The notes below the pieces were generated by a model. The model did no database searches, was not told the origin of the DNA, and saw nothing but the letters and a program-made list of their open reading frames with translations. A stretch of DNA of 64,000 nt from Variovorax sp. OK212 (lineage in GTDB: Bacteria; Pseudomonadota; Gammaproteobacteria; Burkholderiales; Burkholderiaceae_C): the NCBI RefSeq assembly GCF_900112425.1, contig NZ_FOLP01000001.1, positions 434,001 to 498,000 of the forward strand. Reading direction: 5' to 3'. Below are positions 37,195 through 45,679 of this stretch, one piece after another. Within the stretch, counting starts at the first letter, position 1. Each line of letters opens with the position of its first letter. The translations under genes and the position numbers were made by a program.

Positions 37195-37715
37195 ACAACG
37201 ACATCAACAGCATCAACGACGACAAAGCCGCCGCCGGCACCGGCACCGACAGCAACGGCTTCAGCCTCGCACGAGACGCCTTCGGCCGCCTCGTGCTGAC
37301 CGACGCCCAAGGCGAGCGCCACGTGGGCATCACGCCCGTGCGGGCCTTTCCGCTGAGCGCGCCCGACCACGGCGTGTCGCTGGTCGGCAGCGAGGGGCGC
37401 GAGCTGGTGTGGGTCGGCAACGTCGCGCAGCTGCCGGCGCCCACCAAGGCGCTGCTCGAGGAAGAGCTCGCGGTGCGCGACTTCGCGCCCACGCTGATGC
37501 GGCTGCACGGCGTGTCGAGCTTCGGCGTGCCCAGCACCTGGACCGTGAGCACCGACCGTGGCGACACGACCTTCGTGCTCAAGGCCGAGGAAGACATCCG
37601 CCGCCTCGAGGGCGGCGCGCTGCTCATCGCCAGCGCGCACGGCGTGCAGTTCAGGATTCCCGATGTGAAGGACCTGGACCGCGCGTCGCGCAAGCTGCTC
37701 GAGCGTTTCCTTTAA
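37191..37715 (+). CDS. DUF1854 protein, cyanophycin-associated
   Basis: 174 residues, ATG overlapping the exporter stop. The pattern [37 protein letters not shown] and the closing [28 protein letters not shown] with RKLLERFL fit DUF1854. It is soluble, mostly beta in appearance, and always coupled to the type of exporter found upstream. It may be an accessory or sensing partner of that exporter. Function not established. Confidence 0.85.
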   Translation: MNNDINSINDDKAAAGTGTDSNGFSLARDAFGRLVLTDAQGERHVGITPVRAFPLSAPDHGVSLVGSEGRELVWVGNVAQLPAPTKALLEEELAVRDFAPTLMRLHGVSSFGVPSTWTVSTDRGDTTFVLKAEEDIRRLEGGALLIASAHGVQFRIPDVKDLDRASRKLLERFL

Positions 37716-37719
37716 AGAA

Positions 37720-37734
37720 GGCAGCCGGGCTGCC
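37720..37734. terminator. Terminator-like hairpin between convergent genes
   Basis: GGCAGC-CGG-GCTGCC lies between the DUF1854 and DUF2177 genes. On the minus strand it is followed by TTCTTT, so it can serve the DUF2177 transcript; in the plus direction no T-run follows. Confidence 0.45.
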
Positions 37735-37743
37735 GCTGCGCAG

Positions 37744-38154
37744 TCAGCGCGCGGCGAACCAGCGCAGCGCCGCCGCGCCGGCCGCGGCCGCCACGCCGCT
37801 CACCAGCGCACCCCAGGCAATGTCGATGAACGACAGCGCCAGCGGCCAGTTGCGGATGACGGCCAGGTTGGTCAGGTCGTAGGTGGCGTAGCAGAACAGG
37901 CCGAACAGGGCGCCCAGCAGCGCGGCCCGCAGCACGCCCTGCTGGTCGAGCCCGGGCACGATCGCGAACACCAGCAGGCCGATCGGGTAGGCCAGGTAGA
38001 ACACGGCCGCGAAGCCCAGCCGCGGGTTCGGCGACATCAGGTCGCCCATGGCCTCCTGGTACATGCCCTTGGCGACGACGCCGAGCCAGATCATGTCGAT
38101 CACCAGCAGCACCACGAAGGTGACGGCCCATGCAACCAGGTGTTTGGTACTCAT
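37744..38154 (-). CDS. DUF2177 family inner-membrane protein
   Basis: 136 residues from the ATG at 38154 ([20 protein letters not shown]); the upstream ATG at 38178 is less typical for the family. Four hydrophobic segments are visible. Conserved features are [14 protein letters not shown], the short [25 protein letters not shown] and [24 protein letters not shown], characteristic of DUF2177. Function unknown. It is divergent from queC with 79 bp between the starts. Confidence 0.85.
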   Translation of the reverse strand: MSTKHLVAWAVTFVVLLVIDMIWLGVVAKGMYQEAMGDLMSPNPRLGFAAVFYLAYPIGLLVFAIVPGLDQQGVLRAALLGALFGLFCYATYDLTNLAVIRNWPLALSFIDIAWGALVSGVAAAAGAAALRWFAAR

Positions 38155-38233
38155 GCGCGGGATCGTATCTGCGCGCACCCCGCAGCCTGCGAAAATTGCG
38201 CCTTTGGACTACAGCGCCGCGCCGCTGACGGAT

Positions 38234-38932
38234 ATGCCCCTGCACACCACCGCCCTCGTCCTGTTCTCCGGCGGCCAGGACTCGACGACCTGCCTCGCCG
38301 ATGCGCTCTCCAGGTACCAGCGCGTCGAAACCCTGGGCTTCGACTACGGGCAGCGCCACCGCGTCGAGCTCGACGTGCGCGGCACCATCCTCGCGAAGAT
38401 GCGCGAGGACTTCCCCGACTGGGCGCCGCGTCTGGGCGAAGACCACGTGCTCACGCTCGCCGCGCTGGCGCAGCTGGGCGGCTCCTCGCTCACCGAAGAG
38501 GTGGCCTTCGCCATGCAGGCCGACGGCCTGCCCAACACCTTCGTGCCCGGGCGCAACCTGCTGTTCCTCACGCTGGCCGGCGCGCTGGCGTACCGGCGCG
38601 GGCTGCAGGTGATCGTGACCGGCGTGTGCGAGACCGACTTCTCGGGCTACCCCGACTGCCGCGACGACACCATGAAGGCCATGCAGCTGGCGCTGTCGCT
38701 CGGGCTGGAGCGCCGCCTGGTCATCGAGACGCCGCTGATGTGGATCGACAAGGCCGAGACCTGGGCCATGGCCCACCGCCTGGGCGGCGAGCCGCTGGTC
38801 GAGCTGATCGTGGAAGAGACCCACACCTGCTACCTCGGCGACCGCGAGCACCGCCAGGCCTGGGGCTACGGCTGCGGCGAGTGCCCCGCCTGCGACCTGC
38901 GCAAGAAGGGCTGGGAGCGCTACAAGGGCTGA
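38234..38932 (+). CDS. queC: 7-cyano-7-deazaguanine synthase QueC
   Basis: 232 residues. The PP-loop SGGQDST lies at about 12-18, followed by [21 protein letters not shown] and [16 protein letters not shown]. The zinc site is formed by Cys residues in [11 protein letters not shown] and [16 protein letters not shown] near the C-terminus. QueC converts 7-carboxy-7-deazaguanine to preQ0 with ATP and ammonia in queuosine synthesis. No other queuosine gene is beside it. Its stop codon lies in an 8-bp tandem repeat. Confidence 0.96.
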   Translation: MPLHTTALVLFSGGQDSTTCLADALSRYQRVETLGFDYGQRHRVELDVRGTILAKMREDFPDWAPRLGEDHVLTLAALAQLGGSSLTEEVAFAMQADGLPNTFVPGRNLLFLTLAGALAYRRGLQVIVTGVCETDFSGYPDCRDDTMKAMQLALSLGLERRLVIETPLMWIDKAETWAMAHRLGGEPLVELIVEETHTCYLGDREHRQAWGYGCGECPACDLRKKGWERYKG

Positions 38933-38975
38933 GCCGCTGAGCCGCTGAGCCGCTGAGCCGCTAAACCGCTAAACC
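38928..38975. repeat. Six 8-bp tandem repeats spanning two convergent stop codons
   Basis: Four units GCTGAGCC are followed by two units GCTAAACC. The repeat contains the queC stop (TGA 38930-38932) and, on the other strand, the stop of the ABC protein (38969-38971). Because 8 is not a multiple of 3, successive TGA/TAA triplets fall in different frames. Confidence 0.9.
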
Positions 38976-40768
38976 GCGGCGGGCTGAACGGCCGAGGTGT
39001 CCAGGCGGTAGCGTGCGCCGCCCGTCGTTCCTTGCGCACCTTCCAGCTGCGGCACCAGCGTCCATCGCTGGTTGTGGAAGTCGCCCACCGCCGCGCGGTG
39101 CGCGATCGACACCATCGCGCCCCCGGCGGCCTGCACCGTGGCCGCGAGGCGCTTGTACAGCACGCCTTCGGCCTGCGCGTCGAGCGCGCTGGTGATCTCG
39201 TCGGCGAAGAGCCACGCCGGTTTCTTCAGCAGCACGCGCGCGATGGCCAGGCGCTGCTGCTCGCCGCCCGAGAGCTTCTGGCTCCAGGCGTCGCTGTCGT
39301 CCAGGCGGCTCACCAGGTCGGGCAGCAGGGCGTCGTTCAGGGCCTGGCGCAGCTGGTCGTCGCTGAAGTTCGCGGCCGGGTTGGGGTAGGTCAGCGCATC
39401 GCGCAACTTGCCGTCGGGCACGTAGGGGCGCTGGGGCATGAACATGGCGTCGTCCGGCACCTTCACATGGCCGCGAGCGAAGGGCCAGATGCCGGCGAAC
39501 GAGCGGAACAGCGTCGACTTGCCGCTGCCCGAGGGGCCTTGCAGCAGCACGCTGTCGCCGGGCTTCACCGCCAGCGCGGCACCGTCGAGCAAGGCCGTGC
39601 CGTTGGGCAGCGCCACCCAGAGGTCGTCGGTGCGCAGTTCCGGCGCCGCGTCGCGGGCCATCGGCATCGACTGCCTGGCATGGGCGCGCATGGCGTCGTC
39701 GAAACTGGTCAGGCGGTCGGTGGTGGCGCGCCAGACGGCCACGCGGTCGTAGTTGTCGACGAACCAGCTCAGCGAGTCCTGCACCTTGCCGAAGGCCGAG
39801 GTGATCTGCATCAGCTGCCCCAGGTGGATCGCGCCGCTGAAAAAGCGCGGCGCCGACACGATGAACGGGAAGATCACCGCGGCCTGCCCGAAGAACGAGG
39901 TGAAGGTGATCAGGTTCTTCTGCTGCTTGATGAGCTGCAGGTAGTTGCGCAGCACGCTGCCGAAGCGCAGGTCGAGCTGCCCGTGCTCGACCTTCTCGCC
40001 CTTGTCCAGCGCAATGGCCTCGCTGTATTCGCGCACGCGCACCAGATGGTGCCGGAAGTCGGCTTCGTAGCGCTGCTGGCGGAAGTTGGTGCCGATCAGC
40101 GGCCGGCCGATGAAGTGCGTGATGACCGTGCCGACCACGCAGTAGGCCACCGCCAGCCAGACCATGGCGCCCGCGATCTGGTAGGTGCTGCCGCCCATCG
40201 AGAACGGGAAACTGCCCGACAGCGTCCACAGGATGCCGACGAAGCTCGCCAGCGTGACCACGGCGTTCAGCAGGCCCATCGACAGCGTCATCGTGTAGTC
40301 GGTGAACAGCTGCATGTCCTCCTGGATCCGCTGGTCGGGATTGTCCGGGGCGTGGCCGTCGTTGTTGGCGTAACGCGCGAGTTCGAGGTGATAGAAGGTG
40401 CGGTCGGCCATCCAGCGCGTCAGGTAGTCGCGCGTCATCCAGGAGCGCCAGCGCAGCTGCAGCAGCTGCGTCACGTAGAACTTGAGCACCTGCACCGCGA
40501 TGTTGAAGAAGGCGATCCAGCCGAACACGCCCACCTCGCGCCAGAAGATGGCCGCGTCCTTGTTCTGCAGCGCGTCGTAGAAGCGCCCGTACCACTGGTT
40601 GCCCAGCACGGCCACGTACACATACAGAAGGTTCAGCGTCACGATGCCCAGCAGCATCGCGCGGGCGCGCCATTTCTCCTCGGACCGGAAGTAGGGCGCC
40701 GCGAGCCGGAAGACGCGGCGCAAGACCTGGGCGAACGTGGCGGCACGCGCGGTAACGGTGGAAGACAT
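38969..40768 (-). CDS. SbmA/BacA-like ABC transporter, membrane and ATPase domains fused
   Basis: 599 residues. The N-terminal part (about 1-330) has six predicted helices and the SbmA/BacA motifs NQWYGRFYDALQNKD (about 57-71), RWRSWMTRDYLTRWM and NPDQRIQEDMQLF. The ATPase (about 370-590) has Walker A GPSGSGKST, signature LSGGEQQRLAIARVL and Walker B WLFADEITSALD. Proteins of this type (YddA, ABCD-like) are reported in peptide, cobalamin or fatty-acyl transport; the cargo here is unknown. It converges on queC. Confidence 0.9.
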   Translation of the reverse strand: MSSTVTARAATFAQVLRRVFRLAAPYFRSEEKWRARAMLLGIVTLNLLYVYVAVLGNQWYGRFYDALQNKDAAIFWREVGVFGWIAFFNIAVQVLKFYVTQLLQLRWRSWMTRDYLTRWMADRTFYHLELARYANNDGHAPDNPDQRIQEDMQLFTDYTMTLSMGLLNAVVTLASFVGILWTLSGSFPFSMGGSTYQIAGAMVWLAVAYCVVGTVITHFIGRPLIGTNFRQQRYEADFRHHLVRVREYSEAIALDKGEKVEHGQLDLRFGSVLRNYLQLIKQQKNLITFTSFFGQAAVIFPFIVSAPRFFSGAIHLGQLMQITSAFGKVQDSLSWFVDNYDRVAVWRATTDRLTSFDDAMRAHARQSMPMARDAAPELRTDDLWVALPNGTALLDGAALAVKPGDSVLLQGPSGSGKSTLFRSFAGIWPFARGHVKVPDDAMFMPQRPYVPDGKLRDALTYPNPAANFSDDQLRQALNDALLPDLVSRLDDSDAWSQKLSGGEQQRLAIARVLLKKPAWLFADEITSALDAQAEGVLYKRLAATVQAAGGAMVSIAHRAAVGDFHNQRWTLVPQLEGAQGTTGGARYRLDTSAVQPAAV

Positions 40769-40888
40769 GCAGATTTCCTCGCAGGCGCTCGAGCGCCATT
40801 CATCGTGAGGAAACCATAGTAGACAAATGTTTCTTAAACCGGGCTGAAGCGGCGGCCAAACCCGGCTGCGCGGCAGAAAAAAGACCTG

Positions 40889-41449
40889 TCAGCGCCGCAT
40901 GACCCGCGCCGCGGTCGCGAGGAAATGCGCCAGCGGCGGCGTCTGCAGCCCCTCGGCCTTGGCCTCTTCGTCCCACAGCCGCAGCCGCACCGCGTCGCCG
41001 GCCCATTCGAGCGCGGCAAAGCGCTTCGCCGCCGCATCGTCCATCACACCGCCCTGCAGCGCGAGGCTGCGCACCGAATCGGGCGAGAGCCTGGAGAAGT
41101 AGTCCGGCCGCGTGGCGCACAGGTAGCGCTTGGCGTCCACGTGCAGCCGGATCGGCTCGCGCACCTCGACGTCGAACGCGCCGCGCAGCAAGGGCAGGGC
41201 GATGTACTGGTGCCGGTCGTCGATGCCCAGCTCGGTGGGCGAATGCGACAGGGTCTGGTGCTCGGCGATCAGCAGGTGGCCGAGGTCGTGCAGCAGCGCG
41301 GCCGTCACCAGCGCGTCGCCGGCGCCGGCCTGCTCGGCGAGCCATGCGCATTGCAACGCGTGCTCCAGCTGCGACACCGGCTCGCCCGCGTAGGCCACCC
41401 CGCCCCGTTCGGCGAACAGGCGGGCGATCTCGGCGAGGTCGAGTGTCAT
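40889..41449 (-). CDS. HD-domain oxygenase of the phosphonate-degradation (PhnZ) type
   Basis: 186 residues from ATG 41449. It has the family's iron-coordination pattern: YAGEPVSQLEHALQCAWLAE (substrate Tyr/Glu and first His), AALLHDLGHLL, DDRHQYIALPLL and LHVDAKRYLC, and then LALQGGVMDD. PhnZ-like enzymes are mixed-valent di-iron oxygenases that cleave the C-P bond of hydroxylated aminoethylphosphonate, made by a PhnY-type dioxygenase that is not in this window. It is divergent from the aminophosphonate importer. No ribosome site is clear before the ATG, which is preceded by a 9-bp repeat array. Confidence 0.85.
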   Translation of the reverse strand: MTLDLAEIARLFAERGGVAYAGEPVSQLEHALQCAWLAEQAGAGDALVTAALLHDLGHLLIAEHQTLSHSPTELGIDDRHQYIALPLLRGAFDVEVREPIRLHVDAKRYLCATRPDYFSRLSPDSVRSLALQGGVMDDAAAKRFAALEWAGDAVRLRLWDEEAKAEGLQTPPLAHFLATAARVMRR

Positions 41450-41461
41450 GAAAGTGGAGCG

Positions 41462-41542
41462 GGGCGAACGGGGCGAACGGAGCGAACGGAGCGAACGGAG
41501 CGAACGGAGCGAACGGAACGAACGGAGCAAGCGGGGCGAAAG
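41462..41542. repeat. Nine 9-bp tandem repeats just upstream of the HD-oxygenase start
   Basis: Units are GGGCGAACG (2), GAGCGAACG (4), GAACGAACG, GAGCAAGCG and GGGCGAAAG. On the oxygenase strand this is the 5' untranslated region, beginning 12 bp before the ATG. Were it translated in that frame it would give repeated LRS units. Copy number can vary without shifting frame. Confidence 0.9.
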
Positions 41543-41815
41543 CACGGCAATAACTCCGCAAGCTTGCCCGGGCGCAGTGACATGCGGATGACGCAGCCAC
41601 CGCGAAGCCATCGCCGCCTGCCGTCCTTGGGGCGCCGTTTTGGGTATTTGTGTTTTTTTGAGGCATCTGACAAATCCCTGTCATATGCCGCTGCCAGCAT
41701 CGCCCCCATTCGTCGCCGCGCTGGACTTGCGTACTTTCGCTTGCCTGTGCGTGCGTCCCGCACCGCGTCCTTTCCTTTCTCTACGTTCTTCACTTTCTCC
41801 AGAGGGAACCTCACC
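41543..41815. promoter_or_regulatory. Divergent control region of the aminophosphonate genes
   Basis: The gap of 366 bp between the oxygenase and importer starts holds the 9-bp repeat and, toward the importer, a candidate promoter: TTGAGG (41658-41663), 17 bp, TCATAT (41681-41686). The inverted repeat TGACA-N6-TGTCA (41668-41683) lies in its spacer and -10, as expected for a repressor. A ribosome site AGAGGGAACC (41801-41810) precedes the importer ATG. Nothing else is evident in this stretch. Confidence 0.5.
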
Positions 41816-42850
41816 ATGCTGCACCGTCAACTCCGCTGGGCCTTCGTGCCGGCCGCCCTGTTCTCGCTGGCTTTCGCCGCATCGGCCCAGGGCCGCACCG
41901 AGCTGCTGGTCTACACCGCGCTCGAGGCCGACCAGGTGCAGGCCTACAAGGCCGCCTTCGAAAAGGAGAACCCGAGCATCGAGCTGAAGTTCGTGCGCGA
42001 CTCCACCGGCATCGTCACCGCCAAGCTGCTGGCCGAAAAGGCCAACCCGCAGGCCGACGTGGTGTGGGGCCTGGCCGCCACCTCGCTGATGCTGCTCGAC
42101 AAGGAAGGCATGCTCCAGCCGTACGCCCCCAAGGGCCTGGCCGCCATCAAGCCGACCATGCGCGACCCGGCCAACCCGCCCAAGTGGGTCGGCATGGACG
42201 TGTGGTCGTCGGCCATCTGCTTCAACACCGCCGAGGCGACGAAGAAGAACCTGCCCAAGCCCACCAGCTGGGCCGACCTGACCAACCCGGTCTACAAGGG
42301 CCAGATCACCATGCCCAACCCCGCCGCTTCCGGCACGGGCTACCTGATGGTGTCGGGCTGGATCCAGATGATGGGTGAAGACAACGCGTGGAAGTACATG
42401 GACGCGCTGCACCAGAACATCGGCATCTACAGCCAGTCGGGCAGCAAGCCCTGCCGCCAGGCCGGCGCCGGCGAGTTCGCGCTCGGCATGTCCTTCGAAT
42501 ACCGCGCCAACAAGACCAAGCGCGACGGCGCCCCCATCGACATCGTGCTGCCCAAGGAAGGCCTGGGCTGGGACATGGAAGCCACCGGCATCATCAAGAC
42601 CAGCAAGAAGCAGGACGCCGCCAAGGCGCTGGCCGACTGGGCCGTCACCAAGCAGGCCAACGAGCTGTATGCGAAGAACTTCGCCGTGCTCGCGCTGCCG
42701 GGCATCCAGGAAAAGCTCGAGTTCGTGCCGGGCGACGTCGAGAAGCTGCTGGCCAAGAACGACTTCACCTGGGCTGCCGCCAACCGCGACCGCATCCTGA
42801 CGGAGTGGTCCAAGCGCTACGAGTCGAAGTCGGAAAAGAAGCCGCTCTGA
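41816..42850 (+). CDS. 2-Aminoethylphosphonate ABC importer, substrate-binding protein
   Basis: 344 residues with a signal peptide (MLHRQLRWAFVPAALFSLAF to ASAQ, about 1-25). It is an iron/AEP-type extracellular binding protein: ELLVYTALEADQVQAYKAAF, DSTGIVTAKLLAEK, DVVWGLAATSLMLLDKEGML, MPNPAASGTGYLMVSGW and NIGIYSQSGSKPCRQAGAGEFALGMS. The family delivers 2-aminoethylphosphonate to a PhnTU-type transporter, encoded by the next two genes. The adjacent TIGR03364-type flavoenzyme supports this substrate. Confidence 0.88.
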   Translation: MLHRQLRWAFVPAALFSLAFAASAQGRTELLVYTALEADQVQAYKAAFEKENPSIELKFVRDSTGIVTAKLLAEKANPQADVVWGLAATSLMLLDKEGMLQPYAPKGLAAIKPTMRDPANPPKWVGMDVWSSAICFNTAEATKKNLPKPTSWADLTNPVYKGQITMPNPAASGTGYLMVSGWIQMMGEDNAWKYMDALHQNIGIYSQSGSKPCRQAGAGEFALGMSFEYRANKTKRDGAPIDIVLPKEGLGWDMEATGIIKTSKKQDAAKALADWAVTKQANELYAKNFAVLALPGIQEKLEFVPGDVEKLLAKNDFTWAAANRDRILTEWSKRYESKSEKKPL

Positions 42851-42878
42851 TCTCCCTGAAGCAAATCGGTACCCGGCC

Positions 42879-43961
42879 ATGACGAGCAGCAGCAGCTTTC
42901 TCTCCCTTCGCGGCATCGGCAAGTCCTTTGGCGCCACACGCGTGCTCGACGGCATCGATCTGGACATCGAGCCCGGCGAGTTCGTGTGCCTGCTCGGCCC
43001 CTCGGGCTGCGGCAAGACCACGCTGCTGCGCATCGTCTGCGGCATCGAGCGCGCCGACAGCGGCCAGATCCTGCTGGGCGGCCAGGACATCGCGGGCCTG
43101 CCGCCCGCGGCGCGCGGCTTCGGCGTGGTGTTCCAGTCGTATGCGCTGTTCCCCAACCTCACGGCGGCGCAGAACATCGCCTACGGGCTGCATCCCACGG
43201 GCGCACTGGCGCGCGAGATGGCCAAGCGCTCGCGCGAGATGCTCGACCTGGTCGGGCTCACCGCGCATGCCGACAAGTACCCGGTGCAGCTCTCGGGCGG
43301 CCAGCAGCAGCGCATCGCCCTGGCGCGCGCATTGGCCCCGAACCCGCGCATGCTGCTGCTCGACGAGCCGCTCTCCGCGCTCGACGCGCAGGTGCGCGCC
43401 AGCCTGCGCAGCGAAATCCGCGCGCTGCAGAAGCGCCTGGGCATCGTCACCATCATGGTCACGCACGACCAGGAAGAAGCCCTGTCGATGGCCGACCGCG
43501 TGGTGCTCATGCACAACGGCCGCATCGAGCAGGCCGGCACGCCCGACGAGCTCTACCGCCAGCCGCGCACCCGCTTCGTGGCCGGCTTCGTGGGCCGCAT
43601 GAACATGCTGCCCGCCACCGTGCTGGCCGACGGCAAGGTGCGCGTGCGCGACAGCGAACTGTTCTGCGCGCCCGGCAACCTCAGCGTGGGCTCGCAAGCC
43701 ACCGTGGGCATCCGCCCCGAGCATGTGGTGGTCAAGCGCTACGGCACCGAACTGGGCGCCAACAGCTTCGCGGCGCGCCTGCTCGACACCGAGTTCTTCG
43801 GCAACCGCACGTCGGCCCGGTTGGCCTGCGAGCCGCTGGGCATCGAGATCGAGGCCGAGCTGCCCGCCGATGCGCGCGGCGGCGGCGGCGAGCCGCTGGT
43901 GCCCAGCAGCATGGTCCACATCCAGTTGCCGTTGAACGCGCTGTCGGTCCTGGCGCACTGA
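42879..43961 (+). CDS. 2-Aminoethylphosphonate ABC importer ATPase
   Basis: 360 residues. One ABC cassette with Walker A GPSGCGKTT (about 43-51), Q-loop FQSYALFPNLT, signature LSGGQQQRIALARAL and Walker B LLLDEPLSALD, followed by a C-terminal TOBE-like domain (about 250-350: ATVGIRPEHVVV). Neighbouring binding protein and permease identify it as the PhnT-like subunit. The gene starts 28 bp after the binding protein and is followed within two bases by the permease ATG. Confidence 0.9.
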   Translation: MTSSSSFLSLRGIGKSFGATRVLDGIDLDIEPGEFVCLLGPSGCGKTTLLRIVCGIERADSGQILLGGQDIAGLPPAARGFGVVFQSYALFPNLTAAQNIAYGLHPTGALAREMAKRSREMLDLVGLTAHADKYPVQLSGGQQQRIALARALAPNPRMLLLDEPLSALDAQVRASLRSEIRALQKRLGIVTIMVTHDQEEALSMADRVVLMHNGRIEQAGTPDELYRQPRTRFVAGFVGRMNMLPATVLADGKVRVRDSELFCAPGNLSVGSQATVGIRPEHVVVKRYGTELGANSFAARLLDTEFFGNRTSARLACEPLGIEIEAELPADARGGGGEPLVPSSMVHIQLPLNALSVLAH

Positions 43962-43963
43962 GC

Positions 43964-45679
43964 ATGAGCAGTTCCCCCGACGCCACCGCCGTCGCCCCGG
44001 CGATGGCGCCGCGCAGCAGCGCATTCGACCGCGAGCGCTGGCTGACCGGCGCAGCCGTCGCCCTGATGGTGGTGCTGCTGGTCGTGATCGTCGCGCTGCC
44101 GGTCGGCGCGCTGGTCGGCCAGAGCTTCTTCGACCGCGCGGGGGGCTTCGTGGGCCTCGCCAACTTCGCGCGCTACCTCGACAACCCGGCGCTGGTGCAG
44201 TCGGCCTTCAACAGCCTCGGGCTGGCCGCCGTCAGCGCCGTCATCTGCACGGGCATCGCCTACGTGTACGCCTACGGCCTCACGCTGTCGTGCATGCCGG
44301 CCAAGGGCGTGCTGCGCGCGGTGGCGCTGGTGCCGCTGCTCGCGCCGTCGCTGCTGCCGGCCATCAGCCTGGTGTACCTGTTCGGCAACCAGGGCCTGTT
44401 CAAGGGGCTGCTGGGCGAGGTGTCGATCTACGGGCCGCTGGGCATCGTGCTGGGCTCGGTGTTCTGGACGCTGCCGCATGCGCTGCTGATCCTCACCACC
44501 GCCATGGCCACCTCCGACGGCCGGCTGTACGAGGCCGCGCAGACGCTGGGCGCCTCGCGCTGGCGCATCTTCCGCACGGTGACGCTGCCGTCGTCGCGCT
44601 ACGGCCTCATCGTGGCCGCGATGGTGGTGTTCGTGCTGGTCATCACCGACTTCGGCGTGCCCAAGGTGGTGGGCGGCCAGACCGGCGTGCTGGCCACCGA
44701 CATCTACAAGCAGGTGGTGGGGCAGCAGAACTTCCAGATGGGCGCGGTGGTCGGCCTGGTGCTGCTGATACCGGCGGTGCTGTCGTTTCTGGTGGAGCGG
44801 CGCGTGCGCAGCAAGCAGGCCGCGGCGCTCTCGGCGCGCGCCACGCCGTACCAGCCCGAGCCGGTGCGCGTGCGCGATCGCGCGCTGCTGGCGTTCTGCG
44901 TGCTCACGGCGCTGGCCATCCTCGTGATGATCGGCATGGCCGTGTTCGCGTCGCTGGCCACCTACTGGCCCTACAAGCTCACGCCGTCGCTGAAGAACTA
45001 CGACTTCAGCAACATGGACGGCGGCGGCTGGGGCAGCTACCTCAACTCGCTGCGGCTGGCCGTGTGCGCGGCGGTGGCGGGCGCGCTCGCCACCTTCGTG
45101 TCGGCCTACCTCGTGGAGAAGCCGCGCCACTTCGGCCTGCTGCGCGAGCTGCTCAACCTGCTGGCCAACCTGCCGCTGGCGGTGCCGGGCCTGGTGCTGG
45201 GCGTGGGCTACATCTTCTTCTTCATCTCGCCCTCGAACCCGCTGCGCGCCATCTACGGCAGCATGACCATCCTGGTGGTCTGCACGGTGGCGCACTTCTT
45301 CTCGGTGGCGCACCTCACCTCGCTCACGGCCTTGCGCCAGCTCGACCGCGAGTACGAGCTGGTCTCCGAGTCGATGGGCGTGCCGTTCTGGCGCACGCTG
45401 TGGCTGGTGCACCTGCCGGTGGCGCTGCCCACGGTGCTCAACGTGGGCGGCTACTTTTTCGTCAACGCGATGACGACCGTGTCGGCCGTCGTGTTCCTCT
45501 ATTCGCCGCAGACCTCGCTGGCCGCCGTTGCCGTGCTCAACATGGACGACGCCGGCGACGTCGCGCCCGCAGCGGCCATGGCCTCGCTGATCATGCTCAC
45601 GGCCGCCGCCGGCCGGGGCGTGTTCGCGCTCGCGGGGCACTGGGCGCTCAAGCGCACCCAAACCTGGAGGCACCGGTAA
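43964..45679 (+). CDS. 2-Aminoethylphosphonate ABC importer permease
   Basis: 571 residues with two fused permease halves of six helices each. The EAA loops are EAAQTLGASRWRIFRTVTLP (about 188-207) and ELVSESMGVPFWRTLWLVHLP (about 466-486). A hydrophilic leader of about 30 residues precedes the first helix. It is the FbpB/PhnU-like double permease expected with the preceding ATPase. Its TAA is immediately followed by the ATG of the flavoenzyme (TAAATG), so the genes are coupled. Confidence 0.9.
   Translation: MSSSPDATAVAPAMAPRSSAFDRERWLTGAAVALMVVLLVVIVALPVGALVGQSFFDRAGGFVGLANFARYLDNPALVQSAFNSLGLAAVSAVICTGIAYVYAYGLTLSCMPAKGVLRAVALVPLLAPSLLPAISLVYLFGNQGLFKGLLGEVSIYGPLGIVLGSVFWTLPHALLILTTAMATSDGRLYEAAQTLGASRWRIFRTVTLPSSRYGLIVAAMVVFVLVITDFGVPKVVGGQTGVLATDIYKQVVGQQNFQMGAVVGLVLLIPAVLSFLVERRVRSKQAAALSARATPYQPEPVRVRDRALLAFCVLTALAILVMIGMAVFASLATYWPYKLTPSLKNYDFSNMDGGGWGSYLNSLRLAVCAAVAGALATFVSAYLVEKPRHFGLLRELLNLLANLPLAVPGLVLGVGYIFFFISPSNPLRAIYGSMTILVVCTVAHFFSVAHLTSLTALRQLDREYELVSESMGVPFWRTLWLVHLPVALPTVLNVGGYFFVNAMTTVSAVVFLYSPQTSLAAVAVLNMDDAGDVAPAAAMASLIMLTAAAGRGVFALAGHWALKRTQTWRHR

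Noticed and set aside
38155..38233. preQ1 riboswitch upstream of queC
   Set aside because: The 79-bp gap lacks the A-rich tail and short stem-loop arrangement of the preQ1 aptamer.
41462..41542. Possible CRISPR array
   Set aside because: The units are 9 bp without spacers, so this is a simple tandem repeat.
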